Below are positions 10,556 through 20,330 of a stretch of DNA of 64,000 nucleotides, piece after piece. The DNA comes from Chryseobacterium defluvii. GTDB lineage: Bacteria; Bacteroidota; Bacteroidia; Flavobacteriales; Weeksellaceae. The stretch's first letter is position 1. Each line of letters opens with the position of its first letter. The translations under genes and the position numbers were made by a program. Below the pieces are notes generated by a model that was not told the origin of the DNA, made no database searches, and was given only the letters and a program-made list of their open reading frames with translations. The stretch is taken from NCBI RefSeq assembly GCF_014204415.1, contig NZ_JACHLE010000004.1:1-64000 (forward strand), read 5' to 3'.

Positions 10556-10589
10556 AAAAAAGAGAAACAATAATCAGCTTCTCTTTTTT
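10556..10589. terminator. Bidirectional terminator between rnhB and yidC
   Basis: Eleven-bp stem AAAAAAGAGAA/TTCTCTTTTTT with a 12-nt loop between two convergent genes. It gives a T run in both directions. Confidence 0.85.
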
Positions 10590-10600
10590 GTTATAGTATG

Positions 10601-12400
10601 TTATTTCTTTTTCCCTCTCTGTTGCTCGGCCTGCTTTTGTTGTTCCTGAGCCTTTTCCATCATCTCCCTCATCCTCTTCTGGAACTTACCTTCCGCTTTA
10701 GGCTTTTCCTTATTGGCCTGGATTTGTGCATGAATTTTCTTTTCATCAAGAATCCAATATTTAATCACTAAAATGATCAGGATATTAATAGCATTGGATA
10801 CGAAATAGTACCACGAAAGACCTGATGCTGAAGTGTTTAAGAAAAACAGGAATGTGATCGGGAAGATGTACATCAATACTTTCATATTCGGCATACCTTC
10901 CTGCTGAGGTTGCTGAATATTTCCTGAAGTCATAATGGTATAGATCAGAATCACAACGGTACACGCAATCGCGAAAACACTTAAATGATCCCCAAGGAAA
11001 GGAATTTTAAACGGAAGCTTAATGAGATCATCATAAGCCGTCAGATCCTTTGCAAACCAGAATCCCTGCCCTCTCAGGTCTATAAAGTTCGGGAAGAAAC
11101 GGAATAATGCATAGAAGATCGGGATCTGAACCAAAGCCGGCAGACATCCCGCCATCTGATTAACTCCCGCTTTCCTGTATACCTCCATAGTAGCCTGCTG
11201 TTTCTTCATAGGATCCGCATCTTTCAATTTGGCATTAACCTCATCAATTTCCGGACGGATCACTCTCATCATTGCACTCAGTTTATGCTGCTTGTACATA
11301 ATAGGTGATAAGATAAGCTTCACAATGATTGTCAGCAGGAAAATTGCCCAGCCGGCCGTTAATCCCCACGAAGATATAAAGTTATACATCGGAATAAAGA
11401 ACCATCGGTTCATGGCTCCGATAAAGGACCATCCTAAAGGTAAGATCTCATCAAAGTTTTTGTCATACGATTTCAGCAACGGCAGATCCAAAGGCATGAA
11501 ATACCATGAAAAATCCTGGTTCAATTCATTCCCTGTCATCTGAACAAATCCTTCATAACTGAATTTTTTCAGATATTCTCCTTCTTCAACATTTTCCTGA
11601 TTTCCTTTACTCTGTGTAAAACCATTCTTTGCTTCAATCACTGAAGAAAAGAACTGCTGCTTCACTCCGATCCAGTTCAGGGTTTCATCAGGTTCATCCA
11701 TTGTGGTTCTTCCATCATAGTCATAAGATTGATAGTTATCAAATGCATAAGAGAATTCTGTATGAGACTGTTCCTGCGCTCTACCCTTTTCCAAGTTTCT
11801 TACATTATAGTTCCAGATGAAATCAGCTTTTGTATCGGAAGTCACTTTGGCAAGTCCCTGGGTTCTTACTTTAAAATCTAAGGTATATTTTGGAAGTAAG
11901 GTATAAATAAACTGTATCACTGCCCCTCCGTAATTGGCGGTCATCGTTACAGAATTTCCGGCAACAGCAGATGAAAAGACCAAATCCCTGGTATTGATTA
12001 TTTTACCTGTCTTATCTTTAAACTGGAACCCATAGCTGGAATTATTTTTAGTAATTAAGTAAAGCGGAAGATCGGCCTCGTCATTTTTTTGATCATAAGC
12101 TTTGTATTTTAAAAGCTCAACTTTGGAAATCTGCCCTCCCAGGCTGGAAAATTCCAGCTTCAGTTCATTACCTGCTAAATTAGCGGTCTGAATGGCATTT
12201 GGAGTTACATTTGGATTGATATTACTTGCCTGAGTTTGTTTTACGGCAGTTTTCACCTGTTCAGTTTTCTGCTGCTGAGCCTTCAATTGCTCTTCTTTCT
12301 GCTGCTTGTTCTGGAAATAGAACATAAAGCCGAAAAGTACCAAACATAAAACCGCAAAACTGATCATTTGACCTTTATCGAGTCCGTTGTTCTGTTGCAT
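10601..12400 (-). CDS. yidC: Membrane protein insertase YidC
   Basis: Inner-membrane insertase/chaperone. An N-terminal TM (MISFAVLCLVLFGFMFYFQN) is followed by a Gln-rich linker and the large periplasmic beta-domain of Gram-negative YidC (about residues 60-330). The conserved 60KD_IMP core then has five TM segments (WAIFLLTIIVKLILSPIMYK, the LPALVQIPIFYALFRFF helix, and the C-terminal pair). The tail is charged. I chose the ATG at 12400 (599 residues). An in-frame ATG at 12487 would add 29 polar residues and cover a tandem repeat that looks regulatory. Confidence 0.95.
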   Translation of the reverse strand: MQQNNGLDKGQMISFAVLCLVLFGFMFYFQNKQQKEEQLKAQQQKTEQVKTAVKQTQASNINPNVTPNAIQTANLAGNELKLEFSSLGGQISKVELLKYKAYDQKNDEADLPLYLITKNNSSYGFQFKDKTGKIINTRDLVFSSAVAGNSVTMTANYGGAVIQFIYTLLPKYTLDFKVRTQGLAKVTSDTKADFIWNYNVRNLEKGRAQEQSHTEFSYAFDNYQSYDYDGRTTMDEPDETLNWIGVKQQFFSSVIEAKNGFTQSKGNQENVEEGEYLKKFSYEGFVQMTGNELNQDFSWYFMPLDLPLLKSYDKNFDEILPLGWSFIGAMNRWFFIPMYNFISSWGLTAGWAIFLLTIIVKLILSPIMYKQHKLSAMMRVIRPEIDEVNAKLKDADPMKKQQATMEVYRKAGVNQMAGCLPALVQIPIFYALFRFFPNFIDLRGQGFWFAKDLTAYDDLIKLPFKIPFLGDHLSVFAIACTVVILIYTIMTSGNIQQPQQEGMPNMKVLMYIFPITFLFFLNTSASGLSWYYFVSNAINILIILVIKYWILDEKKIHAQIQANKEKPKAEGKFQKRMREMMEKAQEQQKQAEQQRGKKK

Positions 12401-12435
12401 TTGATTTTTATTAAAATTTTTATCTGTATATGCAT

Positions 12436-12477
12436 AGAGCAATGTTCTATATTTTACAGAGCAATGTTCTATATTTT
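12436..12477. repeat. Two tandem 22-bp-period repeats upstream of yidC
   Basis: The 20-mer AGAGCAATGTTCTATATTTT occurs at 12436-12455 and again, identical, at 12458-12477. It lies 36-77 bp upstream of the yidC start, where a promoter or leader would be. The unit contains a partly self-complementary AGAACATTGCTCT on the minus strand. It may be an operator pair or a short duplication. Confidence 0.75.
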
Positions 12478-12538
12478 GAGTCGACAAAAATACTGTTTTT
12501 TTATCAAAACTCTATGCTATAATCTATTACTATATAAT

Positions 12539-12570
12539 AAACTCAGGCTGAGAATAATCAGTCTGAGTTT
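12539..12570 (-). terminator. Terminator of pyrG
   Basis: Thirteen-bp stem with one G-U pair (12539-12551 with 12558-12570) and a 6-nt loop, 31 bp downstream of pyrG. The run after the stem on the minus strand is AT-rich rather than pure T. Confidence 0.7.
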
Positions 12571-12600
12571 ATTTATGACGTTTGTAGTTTAAAAATTACT

Positions 12601-14208
12601 TTATTTCTTTTCACAGGCTTTGATGAAAGCTCTGAACAAAGGGTGAGGTGTAGCAACCGTACTCTTGTATTCCGGGTGATACTGCACTCCTGCGTAAAAT
12701 GGATGATCCGGCATTTCCAATGCTTCAACCAACCCCGTTTCAGGATTGGTACCCGTAGCCAGGAAACCGTTCTTTTCAAATTCCTGAAGGTAATCGCTAT
12801 TGAATTCATAACGGTGGCGGTGTCTTTCGGAAATATTTTTGCTTCCGTAGATTTCAGAAAGCCTGGAACCGTTTTTTAGTGTACACTTCCAAGCTCCAAG
12901 ACGCATTGTCCCTCCTTTATCTACCACATTCTTCTGTTCTTCCATCAGAGAGATTACAGGATGTTCGGTAGAAGTATCAAATTCCATTGAGTTGGCTTTG
13001 GAGTATCCAAGAACGTTCCTCGCAAATTCGATAGTCATGATCTGCATTCCCAGACAAATTCCAAGCATCGGGATTTTATTTTCCCTTGCATATTGCGCGG
13101 TAAGGACTTTGCCTTCAATCCCCCTGTCTCCAAAACCAGGCGCAATAAGAATCCCGTTCACCCCTTTTAAGGTTTCTTTAATATTATCTTCCGTAATATC
13201 TCCGCTGTACACCCATCTTATTTTCACTTCGGTTTCCAGATCGGCACCGGCATGCTTGAAAGCTTCTGCAATGGAAATATAGGAATCTTGAAGGGAAACA
13301 TACTTACCTACTAATGCGATCTCTATTTTCTTTTTAGGGTTCTGGAACTTTTTAAGGAAGTTCTTCCAGTCTTTAAGATCTGCATCTTTATCGCTTTTCA
13401 GGTCCAATTCTTTTAAAACCACATCATCAAAATTCTGTTTCTGAAGATACATAGGAACTTCATAAATGGTATCCAGATCTTTACATTCAATAACATTATC
13501 TAAAGAAACGTTACAGAACTGGGCTAATTTGGCTCTCTGATCTTTCGGGATCTTATGTTCCGTTCTGCACACCAGAACGTCTGCCATAATTCCGCTTTCC
13601 ATCAATTGACGAACGGAATGTTGTGAAGGTTTTGTTTTTAATTCTCCACTTGAAGCCAGATAAGGCAATAAGGTAAGGTGAATTACCATAGAATTCTTCT
13701 CTCCCAATTCCCACTTTAACTGACGAACAGTTTCAATGTAGGGAAGGGATTCAATATCTCCTACAGTTCCTCCGATCTCTGTAATGATGATATCGTAGTT
13801 CTGTTTGGAAAGGATCTTAATCCTCCGTTTGATCTCGTTGGTGATATGAGGAATTACCTGAACTGTTTTTCCCAAAAAGTCTCCTTTTCTTTCCTTTTCA
13901 ATGACAGTCTGGTAGATTTTCCCTGTAGTAACATTGTTGTTTTGGGAAGTAGGGGCATCTAAATACCGCTCGTAATGACCTAAATCCAGATCCGTCTCCG
14001 CACCATCTTCAGTGACATAGCATTCTCCATGCTCATAAGGATTCAGTGTTCCCGGGTCGATATTGATATAAGGATCAAGCTTTTGTATCGTTACATTAAA
14101 ACCGCGTGATTTTAGCAGAAGCCCCAGAGAAGCAGAAACGATTCCTTTCCCCAAAGATGAAGTTACACCTCCTGTTACAAAGATGTATTTTGTATTCTTT
14201 TTACTCAT
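12601..14208 (-). CDS. pyrG: CTP synthase
   Basis: Makes CTP from UTP with glutamine or ammonia. The N-terminal synthetase domain opens with YIFVTGGVTSSLGKGI and contains the family motifs LDPYINIDPGTLNPYEHGE and IEIGGTVGD-like residues (ITEIGGTVGDIES). The C-terminal class I glutamine amidotransferase domain has the nucleophile Cys in GICLGMQ and the His/Glu pair in YHPEYKS. The start at 14208 (MSKKNTKYIF, 535 residues) matches the family; an upstream in-frame ATG at 14226 adds six residues. Single gene with its own terminator. Confidence 0.97.
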   Translation of the reverse strand: MSKKNTKYIFVTGGVTSSLGKGIVSASLGLLLKSRGFNVTIQKLDPYINIDPGTLNPYEHGECYVTEDGAETDLDLGHYERYLDAPTSQNNNVTTGKIYQTVIEKERKGDFLGKTVQVIPHITNEIKRRIKILSKQNYDIIITEIGGTVGDIESLPYIETVRQLKWELGEKNSMVIHLTLLPYLASSGELKTKPSQHSVRQLMESGIMADVLVCRTEHKIPKDQRAKLAQFCNVSLDNVIECKDLDTIYEVPMYLQKQNFDDVVLKELDLKSDKDADLKDWKNFLKKFQNPKKKIEIALVGKYVSLQDSYISIAEAFKHAGADLETEVKIRWVYSGDITEDNIKETLKGVNGILIAPGFGDRGIEGKVLTAQYARENKIPMLGICLGMQIMTIEFARNVLGYSKANSMEFDTSTEHPVISLMEEQKNVVDKGGTMRLGAWKCTLKNGSRLSEIYGSKNISERHRHRYEFNSDYLQEFEKNGFLATGTNPETGLVEALEMPDHPFYAGVQYHPEYKSTVATPHPLFRAFIKACEKK

Positions 14209-14308
14209 TAGATTAGGTTTGTGCAAAGTTATGGGAAAAAGAGATACAAAGCAATTTTTTGAATTTTGTAATTGGCCTTTTTAGATTTATTTTCCGCTAT
14301 TTTATCCC

Positions 14309-14332
14309 GCAGATTTGGCAGATCACGCAGAT
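14309..14332. repeat. Three GCAGAT units at 9-bp spacing
   Basis: GCAGAT recurs at 14309, 14318 and 14327 in the pyrG upstream region. Similar GCAGAT-rich strings are, as far as I recall, common intergenic filler in Chryseobacterium, so this may be one copy of a dispersed repeat. No function is visible. Confidence 0.5.
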
Positions 14333-14399
14333 GATTATATATAAAAAGGCAGTATAAGTTCAGAAAAAATTTTATATTAAAAACAAGGAAAATACTATT

Positions 14400-14813
14400 T
14401 CATAATTTATCACTATTACCGTAAACCATTTTTGAATATATCTTATTAAATATATACATGATTAAAAAAATGATGATCGAATTAACGTAAAGCATCACAT
14501 TTAAAAAATTTTCATCTGTTTTATCAAGAAAATATGAGAACGGATTAGCTCTCATTAACACTAATAATAACAAATATAGAGATTCAAACAAAATGGCAAT
14601 CTTTAATAATGAGGTATAATTTCTTTTAAAAATTATCACTGTTATTAGCCCTACTACAATTATAATTAAACAAAAAATAAGAATTAATATTGGTAACATC
14701 CCAACACTCCCACCTGGTAAATTTGTAGCACCTATTGACCATTCACAAAATTGCACATTCAGAAGTGACATCACTATAAAAACCACTAAACTTTTTAGCA
14801 GGATATTTTTCAT
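14400..14813 (-). CDS. Hypothetical four-TM membrane protein
   Basis: Not recognised. The 137-residue protein has four hydrophobic stretches: a leader-like first one (LLKSLVVFIVMSLLNVQF), then MLPILILIFCLIIIVVGLITVIIF, LLKIAILFESLYLLLLVL and VMLYVNSIIIFLIMYIF. Short polar loops separate them and the tail is basic. No catalytic or binding motif is seen. The gene is much more AT-rich than neighbouring pyrG and radA, which suggests fast evolution or recent acquisition. It is divergent from radA with a 60-bp spacer. Confidence 0.6.
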   Translation of the reverse strand: MKNILLKSLVVFIVMSLLNVQFCEWSIGATNLPGGSVGMLPILILIFCLIIIVVGLITVIIFKRNYTSLLKIAILFESLYLLLLVLMRANPFSYFLDKTDENFLNVMLYVNSIIIFLIMYIFNKIYSKMVYGNSDKL

Positions 14814-14873
14814 GTGTGAAAATTACTTAAATTTTCAAAAGGAAAATCCAAAAAAAATTTTGAACTTCGCAGC

Positions 14874-16223
14874 ATGGCAAAACTAAAAACAGCATATTTC
14901 TGTCAGAACTGCGGGACACAGTATTCTCAATGGATGGGGCAATGTAAAAACTGTGGACAATGGAATACCCTTGCAGAAGAGATCATAGAGAAGCCTTCCC
15001 ACAAAAGCTTTCCCTCTTCAAAATCAAAACAGCATGTCATTAATATTATTGAGGTTGAAACCAGTGAAGAGCCAAGGATAAAAACACCTTCGGAAGAACT
15101 AAACCGCGTCCTGGGCGGAGGAATTGTCCTGGGTTCCGTTACTCTGATCGGCGGGGAACCCGGAATCGGAAAATCAACGCTTCTTTTACAGCTTGCCCTG
15201 AAAATGAAGAAAAAGATCTTCTATGTTTCAGGAGAAGAAAGTGCTTCACAGATCAAGATGAGGGCAGACCGGCTCACAGACATACAAAATCCGAACTGTT
15301 TTCTATATACCGAAACCTCGCTGGAAAAAATCCTTCATGAAGCTAAAAAGCTGGAGCCCGATTTTGTGATCATAGACTCTATTCAAACCTTACAATCCCA
15401 GCTCATTGAAAGCTCTCCCGGAACGGTTTCTCAGATCAGAGAATGCTCTAATGAGATTATAAAATATGCCAAAGAAAACAGCACTCCTGTTTTTTTGGTC
15501 GGCCATATTACGAAAGACGGCCAGATCGCCGGCCCTAAGGTACTGGAGCATATGGTGGATGTAGTTCTGAATTTTGACGGAGACAGAAATCACTTATTCA
15601 GATTGTTAAGAGCCAACAAAAACCGTTTCGGATCCACTTCCGAAATTGGAATTTATGAAATGGTGGCACAGGGATTAAGAGAGATCAGAAACCCTTCTGA
15701 AATTTTGATCACTAAAAAATTTGAGGAGCTTTCCGGAAATGCTGTTGCCGTAACACTGGAAGGCAACCGGCCTATGCTGCTGGAGATCCAGGCCCTGGTA
15801 AGCACCGCAGTTTATGGAACCCCGCAAAGAAGCTCAACCGGATTTGACGCCAAAAGACTGAATATGCTTTTGGCCGTCCTGGAAAAAAGAGCCGGGTTTC
15901 AGTTGGGAGCCAAAGATGTTTTCCTGAACATTACAGGAGGGATAAAAACGGATGATCCTGCCTTAGATCTGGCTGTAGTAGCCTCTATTCTCTCTTCTAA
16001 TGAAGATATAGCCATCCCCGAACGCTACTGCTTTGCCGGTGAGATCGGATTAAGCGGTGAGATCCGTCCGGTAGCACAGATAGAACAAAGGATCTCGGAA
16101 GCCGAAAAGCTGGGCTACGAAAAAATTTTTGTATCGAATCTTAATAAGATCCCGAAAAGAAAGTTTGGAATAAGGATAGAAGAAGTAAGCAAGATTGAAG
16201 ATTTTCATGAAAGAATTTTTTAA
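14874..16223 (+). CDS. radA: DNA repair protein RadA
   Basis: RecA-like ATPase that helps process recombination intermediates as a hexameric branch-migration helicase. It has an N-terminal C4 zinc finger (CQNCG, then CKNCG; residues 10-28), Walker A GGEPGIGKST (93-102), the RadA-specific KNRFGS motif near residue 250, and a C-terminal Lon-protease-like domain (SGEIRPVAQIEQRI). The length of 449 residues is normal. No operon partner is visible. Confidence 0.97.
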   Translation: MAKLKTAYFCQNCGTQYSQWMGQCKNCGQWNTLAEEIIEKPSHKSFPSSKSKQHVINIIEVETSEEPRIKTPSEELNRVLGGGIVLGSVTLIGGEPGIGKSTLLLQLALKMKKKIFYVSGEESASQIKMRADRLTDIQNPNCFLYTETSLEKILHEAKKLEPDFVIIDSIQTLQSQLIESSPGTVSQIRECSNEIIKYAKENSTPVFLVGHITKDGQIAGPKVLEHMVDVVLNFDGDRNHLFRLLRANKNRFGSTSEIGIYEMVAQGLREIRNPSEILITKKFEELSGNAVAVTLEGNRPMLLEIQALVSTAVYGTPQRSSTGFDAKRLNMLLAVLEKRAGFQLGAKDVFLNITGGIKTDDPALDLAVVASILSSNEDIAIPERYCFAGEIGLSGEIRPVAQIEQRISEAEKLGYEKIFVSNLNKIPKRKFGIRIEEVSKIEDFHERIF

Positions 16224-16298
16224 TATAAAATAAAAATTCAACAAATTTTAAGGCGAATGTATATATTTGTATATCAGTAACCTTAAACTCAAAACACC

Positions 16299-17837
16299 AT
16301 GAAAACCAAATTAATTGCATTGGCAATCTTTTGCTTTTGTATAAGCATACTGTCTGCACAAACCCGGATCTTTCAGAATTCCGTTCATGAAAACAGCATC
16401 AGTAATGAGCAAAAAATAAGTAAAGAACTCTCTTCTACTTATTCACTCACCCAATATTACACACAGCCTTCCTTCAACCTGCAATCAGATCTTCAGATAT
16501 CTTTACCTACCAATAAAGAAATCACAGCCCGATTCGCCCGTGTTTTCAGGTACAGCAATGGTAGTGAATCTTATCTGTATCATTTTGATAATGATCCTAA
16601 AGCAGAACTGGTATTATCTAAATATGACAATATCATAACCGGAATGTATGCTTCAGGCACAGAGAAAGTAATGTTTCATCAGACAAAGGGAGATATTTTT
16701 GCCTTATCTGTAGTAAATGACGCAAAAATGATCAGTCAGGACTCCAAAGATGATTATATCCTTGACAATTCTGCCAGTTTCAATAAAGCTAATCCCGATA
16801 TCTGTTCAGCAGCTACGCCTGTCTGCGGTACTACAAGGATTGATGTAATGGTTGTGTTTACCGGTGCTGCAAGGGCAGCCTGGGGCGGAGTATCGCAAAG
16901 TAATTCTTTTATAGCGACAGCCATTACGAATTTTAATACCGCTCTTACTAATTCCGGGGTTTCAAACGTTACCATCAATCTGGTGTACTCGGGAGAGATA
17001 ACTTATACAGAATCCGGGAATATCAGTACAGATCTTACCCGATTCAGAACTAACAACGATACTTTCATGGACAACATCCATACCATGAGAACCACCTACG
17101 GAGCTGACGTCTGTGCTTTGGTCACCTCCACGCCTACCAGCACATGCGGCCTTGGAAATCTCAATACGAATCCTACCAATTACAGCGGTGGGGCCGCTTT
17201 TTCAGTTACCCTTTATAACTGCGTAGTTTCCAATTATTCCTTAGCTCATGAGATGGGACACAATATGGGACTTCGGCATGACTGGTATGTGGATACCGCC
17301 TCTACTCCCTGCAGTCATCACCATGGCTATGTTAACAGAACTGCTATTAACCTAGGTGCATCCAGCACTACTTCCCAAAGATGGAGAACCATCATGGCAT
17401 ATAGTGACGAATGCGTTGATATAGGTATTAACTGTTCAAGAATTAACCGCTGGGCCAATCCGGCTGTAAATTACAATACGGAACCTACAGGAATTGCTAT
17501 CGGAAACACCAATCCTTCAAATGAAGCCTATGGTTTCTCACGTTTTGCCTGTGTTGTCTCTACTTTTATGGCAGAATCTACCCTTGCTGCAATGGAAGCC
17601 AACCCTGAAATTAAAGATTTCACATTATATCCAAATCCTGCAAGGGAAGTCATTAATGTTTCCATCAACGATAACAGAAAATATTCTTTTAAAATATACA
17701 ATTCTCTGGGACAGCTGGTGACCACCACTTCCGAGAGAAGCATTAATCTGAAAGGTTGGGCACCTGGTGAATATTTTATACGTATTTATAATGAAAAAAA
17801 CTCACTACTCGCCAATAAAAAATTCATAATCAGATAA
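16299..17837 (+). CDS. Secreted reprolysin-like zinc metalloprotease with T9SS sorting domain
   Basis: Extracellular metalloprotease. The signal peptide ends at LSAQ. A propeptide-like region of about 130 residues precedes a catalytic domain of the M12B/reprolysin-like type. Its zinc motif HEMGHNMGLRHD (residues 316-327) fits HExxHxxGxxHD, and the Met-turn is probably in TIMAYSDEC. Many paired cysteines are consistent with export. The C-terminus is a type A T9SS sorting domain (starting FTLYPNPAREVINVSI, ending KKFIIR), so the protein should cross the outer membrane by the type IX system. The substrate is unknown. Confidence 0.9.
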   Translation: MKTKLIALAIFCFCISILSAQTRIFQNSVHENSISNEQKISKELSSTYSLTQYYTQPSFNLQSDLQISLPTNKEITARFARVFRYSNGSESYLYHFDNDPKAELVLSKYDNIITGMYASGTEKVMFHQTKGDIFALSVVNDAKMISQDSKDDYILDNSASFNKANPDICSAATPVCGTTRIDVMVVFTGAARAAWGGVSQSNSFIATAITNFNTALTNSGVSNVTINLVYSGEITYTESGNISTDLTRFRTNNDTFMDNIHTMRTTYGADVCALVTSTPTSTCGLGNLNTNPTNYSGGAAFSVTLYNCVVSNYSLAHEMGHNMGLRHDWYVDTASTPCSHHHGYVNRTAINLGASSTTSQRWRTIMAYSDECVDIGINCSRINRWANPAVNYNTEPTGIAIGNTNPSNEAYGFSRFACVVSTFMAESTLAAMEANPEIKDFTLYPNPAREVINVSINDNRKYSFKIYNSLGQLVTTTSERSINLKGWAPGEYFIRIYNEKNSLLANKKFIIR

Positions 17838-17919
17838 TTATTTAAAAAAAATCATTCTAATCCTTCGAATATCTTTAATTTTATTCAGAGGATTTTAAAT
17901 TTATATCTAATATTGCGGC

Positions 17920-18513
17920 ATGAATTATCTGGCTCATTCTTTTCTTACTTTTTCGGACGGACAGATCGTAGGACAGTTTTTAGAAGATTTTATACGAAAC
18001 AAAGACCGTTTTTCTTTTCCCAAGGACATTCAGGATGGAATTACGCTGCACAGGGCTGTTGATACTTTTACAGATTCGCACCCGGCCATTCATGAAGCAA
18101 AAAAAATTTTCAGCCCTTTGGTAAGATTATATTCCGGAGCATTTGTAGATGTGGCAATGGATTATTTTGTAGCTAATGATAACACCCTGAATTCGCCGGA
18201 AGACTGGAAAAAACATTCTTTAAGGGTCTATAAAGTTCTCCGCCACAACGAAAAATGGCTACCTGAAAATCTGAAAAGAATGCTTACCAGAATGGAAGAA
18301 GAAGACTGGCTGTATAATTACCGTGAAGATCAGGGAATACGATTCAGCATGCAAAATGTCCTTTATAAAGCCCAATATCTTGATAAAAAAATTCCGGTTT
18401 TTGAAACTTTCCTTCAGAATAAAGAAATTCTCAGGGATTGCTACCATAACTTTTTCCCCGACCTGCAGACCCATACCGAAGGAATTAATGCCCTGCTGCA
18501 AATAGAAAATTGA
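17920..18513 (+). CDS. Acyl carrier protein phosphodiesterase-like protein (AcpH/DUF479)
   Basis: Family enzymes remove 4'-phosphopantetheine from holo-ACP. It shows the family opening MNYLAHSFLTFSDGQIVGQF, the metal-binding-looking LHRAVDTFTDSHP (His and Asp residues of the HD-like fold) and FVDVAMDYFVAND. The length of 197 residues is typical. In Bacteroidota the in vivo role is less certain than in E. coli, so the name is by family only. It is a single gene followed by a terminator. Confidence 0.85.
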   Translation: MNYLAHSFLTFSDGQIVGQFLEDFIRNKDRFSFPKDIQDGITLHRAVDTFTDSHPAIHEAKKIFSPLVRLYSGAFVDVAMDYFVANDNTLNSPEDWKKHSLRVYKVLRHNEKWLPENLKRMLTRMEEEDWLYNYREDQGIRFSMQNVLYKAQYLDKKIPVFETFLQNKEILRDCYHNFFPDLQTHTEGINALLQIEN

Positions 18514-18525
18514 TTTCAACAATAC

Positions 18526-18554
18526 AAAAACACCTACCTTTTGTAAGTGTTTTT
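18526..18554 (+). terminator. Terminator after the ACP phosphodiesterase gene
   Basis: Stem AAAAACACCTAC with GTAAGTGTTTTT (one C-A mismatch) and a short loop, ending in a T run, 12 bp after the stop codon. Confidence 0.75.
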
Positions 18555-19118
18555 ATGAGATTTGTGCTATTAGAATTTTGCCTGTGTTAGGGTAAAGGGA
18601 ACTTTTACCTGTTTTATCTCTTATTTAATTTAAATATATCATACTAAACAGCCACATCCTAATCCCTACCTGAATAACCAGATGACGAAAAGGAGCAAAT
18701 TAAGCAGTCCTTATAATTTGTAAAATTTAATCCAAAAATATTTCGTTAAAAATTGACAATACAACAGCAATAAACTTATCAACTTATCAATTATTATTTT
18801 ATTTAAAAAAATCACTGCATAAAATGTAATTTTTTATAAAATTTTAACTGATTAATTATAAAACAAATATAGTAATTTTCCATTATAAAACAAATATTAT
18901 TAACAAATATTAATCAAAAGTAATTTATGAGACATGAAAATCAATATAAATTACTGGAAATAAACAGAATATAAAAATACAAAAATTCCCAATAAAGTGT
19001 ATTATTTATTGTTTTCTTGTCAGAAACCCGAATCAACACTAGGTCTTTTGTGAATTATTTCTCGGAAAAGTGGGAAAAACCAGCAAATAACGGACATTCT
19101 TGCCAGTTCCGGACCGGA
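18555..19118. other. AT-rich intergenic region, no gene seen
   Basis: About 560 bp, very AT-rich between 18720 and 19000, with stop codons in all frames. I see no convincing RNA gene, repeat or protein remnant. The end of the region lies downstream of the minus-strand DUF6702 gene. Confidence 0.5.
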
Positions 19119-19619
19119 TTAAAAATGTTTGTATAAATAGCGGTCAGGATAGTTAAGTTTTTCACTTTTCCTTTCGCCATTTATAATAATATGAATAATA
19201 TTGATCTGATCATCAAACAAATTATAGAGAATACTTACAGCTGCTTCTACTTTTTTAGGCTGATCTGCCACCTCTGATTCCAGAAAGAGATTTACAGACT
19301 CCCCATCTTCTTCATATCCCAGATAATTTATTTTCAGGAATCTGTTATTTGTTTTAAGCTTAAGATATTCTGCACTGTAATTTTTTAATGCCTCATCAAG
19401 CTGTGCCTTATACCTCGGATCGTTGAAATGTAAAGATTTACCATATTTTGCAGCCAGTGCATTCTCCAGATCATCCAAAAAAAAACGACCAGTGATTTCA
19501 AATGTTTTCGACTTTGAATTATAATTGAATTCTACCGAGCCCACATGATAAGGATGTTTCTCTCTGGAAGAAGAGAACAGAAAGATAACCGGAAGCAGAA
19601 ACAGCCACAAATTCTTCAT
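19119..19619 (-). CDS. DUF6702 family exported protein
   Basis: A 166-residue protein with an N-terminal signal (MKNLWLFLLPVIFLFSSS) and a conserved HPYHVGSVEFNYN opening of the mature part. The body is predicted alpha/beta (FFLDDLENALAAKYGKSLHF; NYLGYEEDGESVNLFLESEV). This resembles the DUF6702 family, which in Flavobacteria often sits next to HupE/UreJ-like and M1 peptidase genes, exactly as here. The function is not established. It starts divergently from the HupE gene, 65 bp away. Confidence 0.75.
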   Translation of the reverse strand: MKNLWLFLLPVIFLFSSSREKHPYHVGSVEFNYNSKSKTFEITGRFFLDDLENALAAKYGKSLHFNDPRYKAQLDEALKNYSAEYLKLKTNNRFLKINYLGYEEDGESVNLFLESEVADQPKKVEAAVSILYNLFDDQINIIHIIINGERKSEKLNYPDRYLYKHF

Positions 19620-19684
19620 AAATGCAGGTCTTCAAATTCTGTTCCGAAATTAATCATTATTTTCGTAAGCACTATACCTTTATC

Positions 19685-20263
19685 ATGCAGGATTTTTTAT
19701 TTTATCTGAACCTTGGATGGGAACATATTATTTCCTTAGACGCATTAGATCATCAGCTTTTTGTTTTAGCTTTAATTGCCTCCTACTCTTATCAGGACTG
19801 GAAAAAGATCATGATCCTTGTGACTGCCTTTACCATAGGGCATTCTGTCACTTTAGCATTAAGCATTCTGGATATTTTCAGAGTTCCTTCGGACTGGGTG
19901 GAATTCTTAATTCCCCTGACCATCGTCCTCACTGCATTGGACAATATCATCATGAAAAATAAAAAACAGCCCCTGATGAAAGCAAATTATTACCTGGCTC
20001 TCATTTTCGGACTCATCCACGGGATGGGGTTTGCCAATACAGCAAGGGTAATGATCGCCAAAAGCCAGAGCATTGCAGTGCCTCTCCTCGGTTTTAACAT
20101 TGGTTTGGAATTAGGCCAGATTGTCATTGTATTTATCATTCTGGTTATGCTTTTTATTTTACTGAATATTTTCAAGATCAACAAAAAAGACTGGATCCTT
20201 TTTGTTTCTTCAGGTGTCTTCGCATTATCCTTAAAAATGACACTGGAAAGAATTCCTTTTTAG
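19685..20263 (+). CDS. HupE/UreJ-family membrane protein
   Basis: Integral membrane protein of about 192 residues with six or so TM segments. The HupE-like signature is GWEHIISLDALDHQLF near the N-terminus (His residues that could bind nickel or another metal), then the GHS of FTIGHSVTLAL and LIHGMGFANTARV. Canonical HupE/UreJ proteins move nickel. In this flavobacterial context, beside DUF6702 and a peptidase with no hydrogenase or urease, the substrate is unknown. I chose the ATG at 19685 because the upstream ATG (19622) would add 21 poorly matching residues. Confidence 0.8.
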   Translation: MQDFLFYLNLGWEHIISLDALDHQLFVLALIASYSYQDWKKIMILVTAFTIGHSVTLALSILDIFRVPSDWVEFLIPLTIVLTALDNIIMKNKKQPLMKANYYLALIFGLIHGMGFANTARVMIAKSQSIAVPLLGFNIGLELGQIVIVFIILVMLFILLNIFKINKKDWILFVSSGVFALSLKMTLERIPF

Positions 20264-20330
20264 AAATGAAACATTTCCGATTTTTCAACTACTTATTATT
20301 ATATTTGAAAATTCTTAAATAATTTCTGGT

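Noticed and set aside
18555..19118. Possible hidden gene in the 560-bp gap after the ACP phosphodiesterase
   Set aside because: Stops in all frames and no family motif in short frames; composition is plain AT-rich intergenic.
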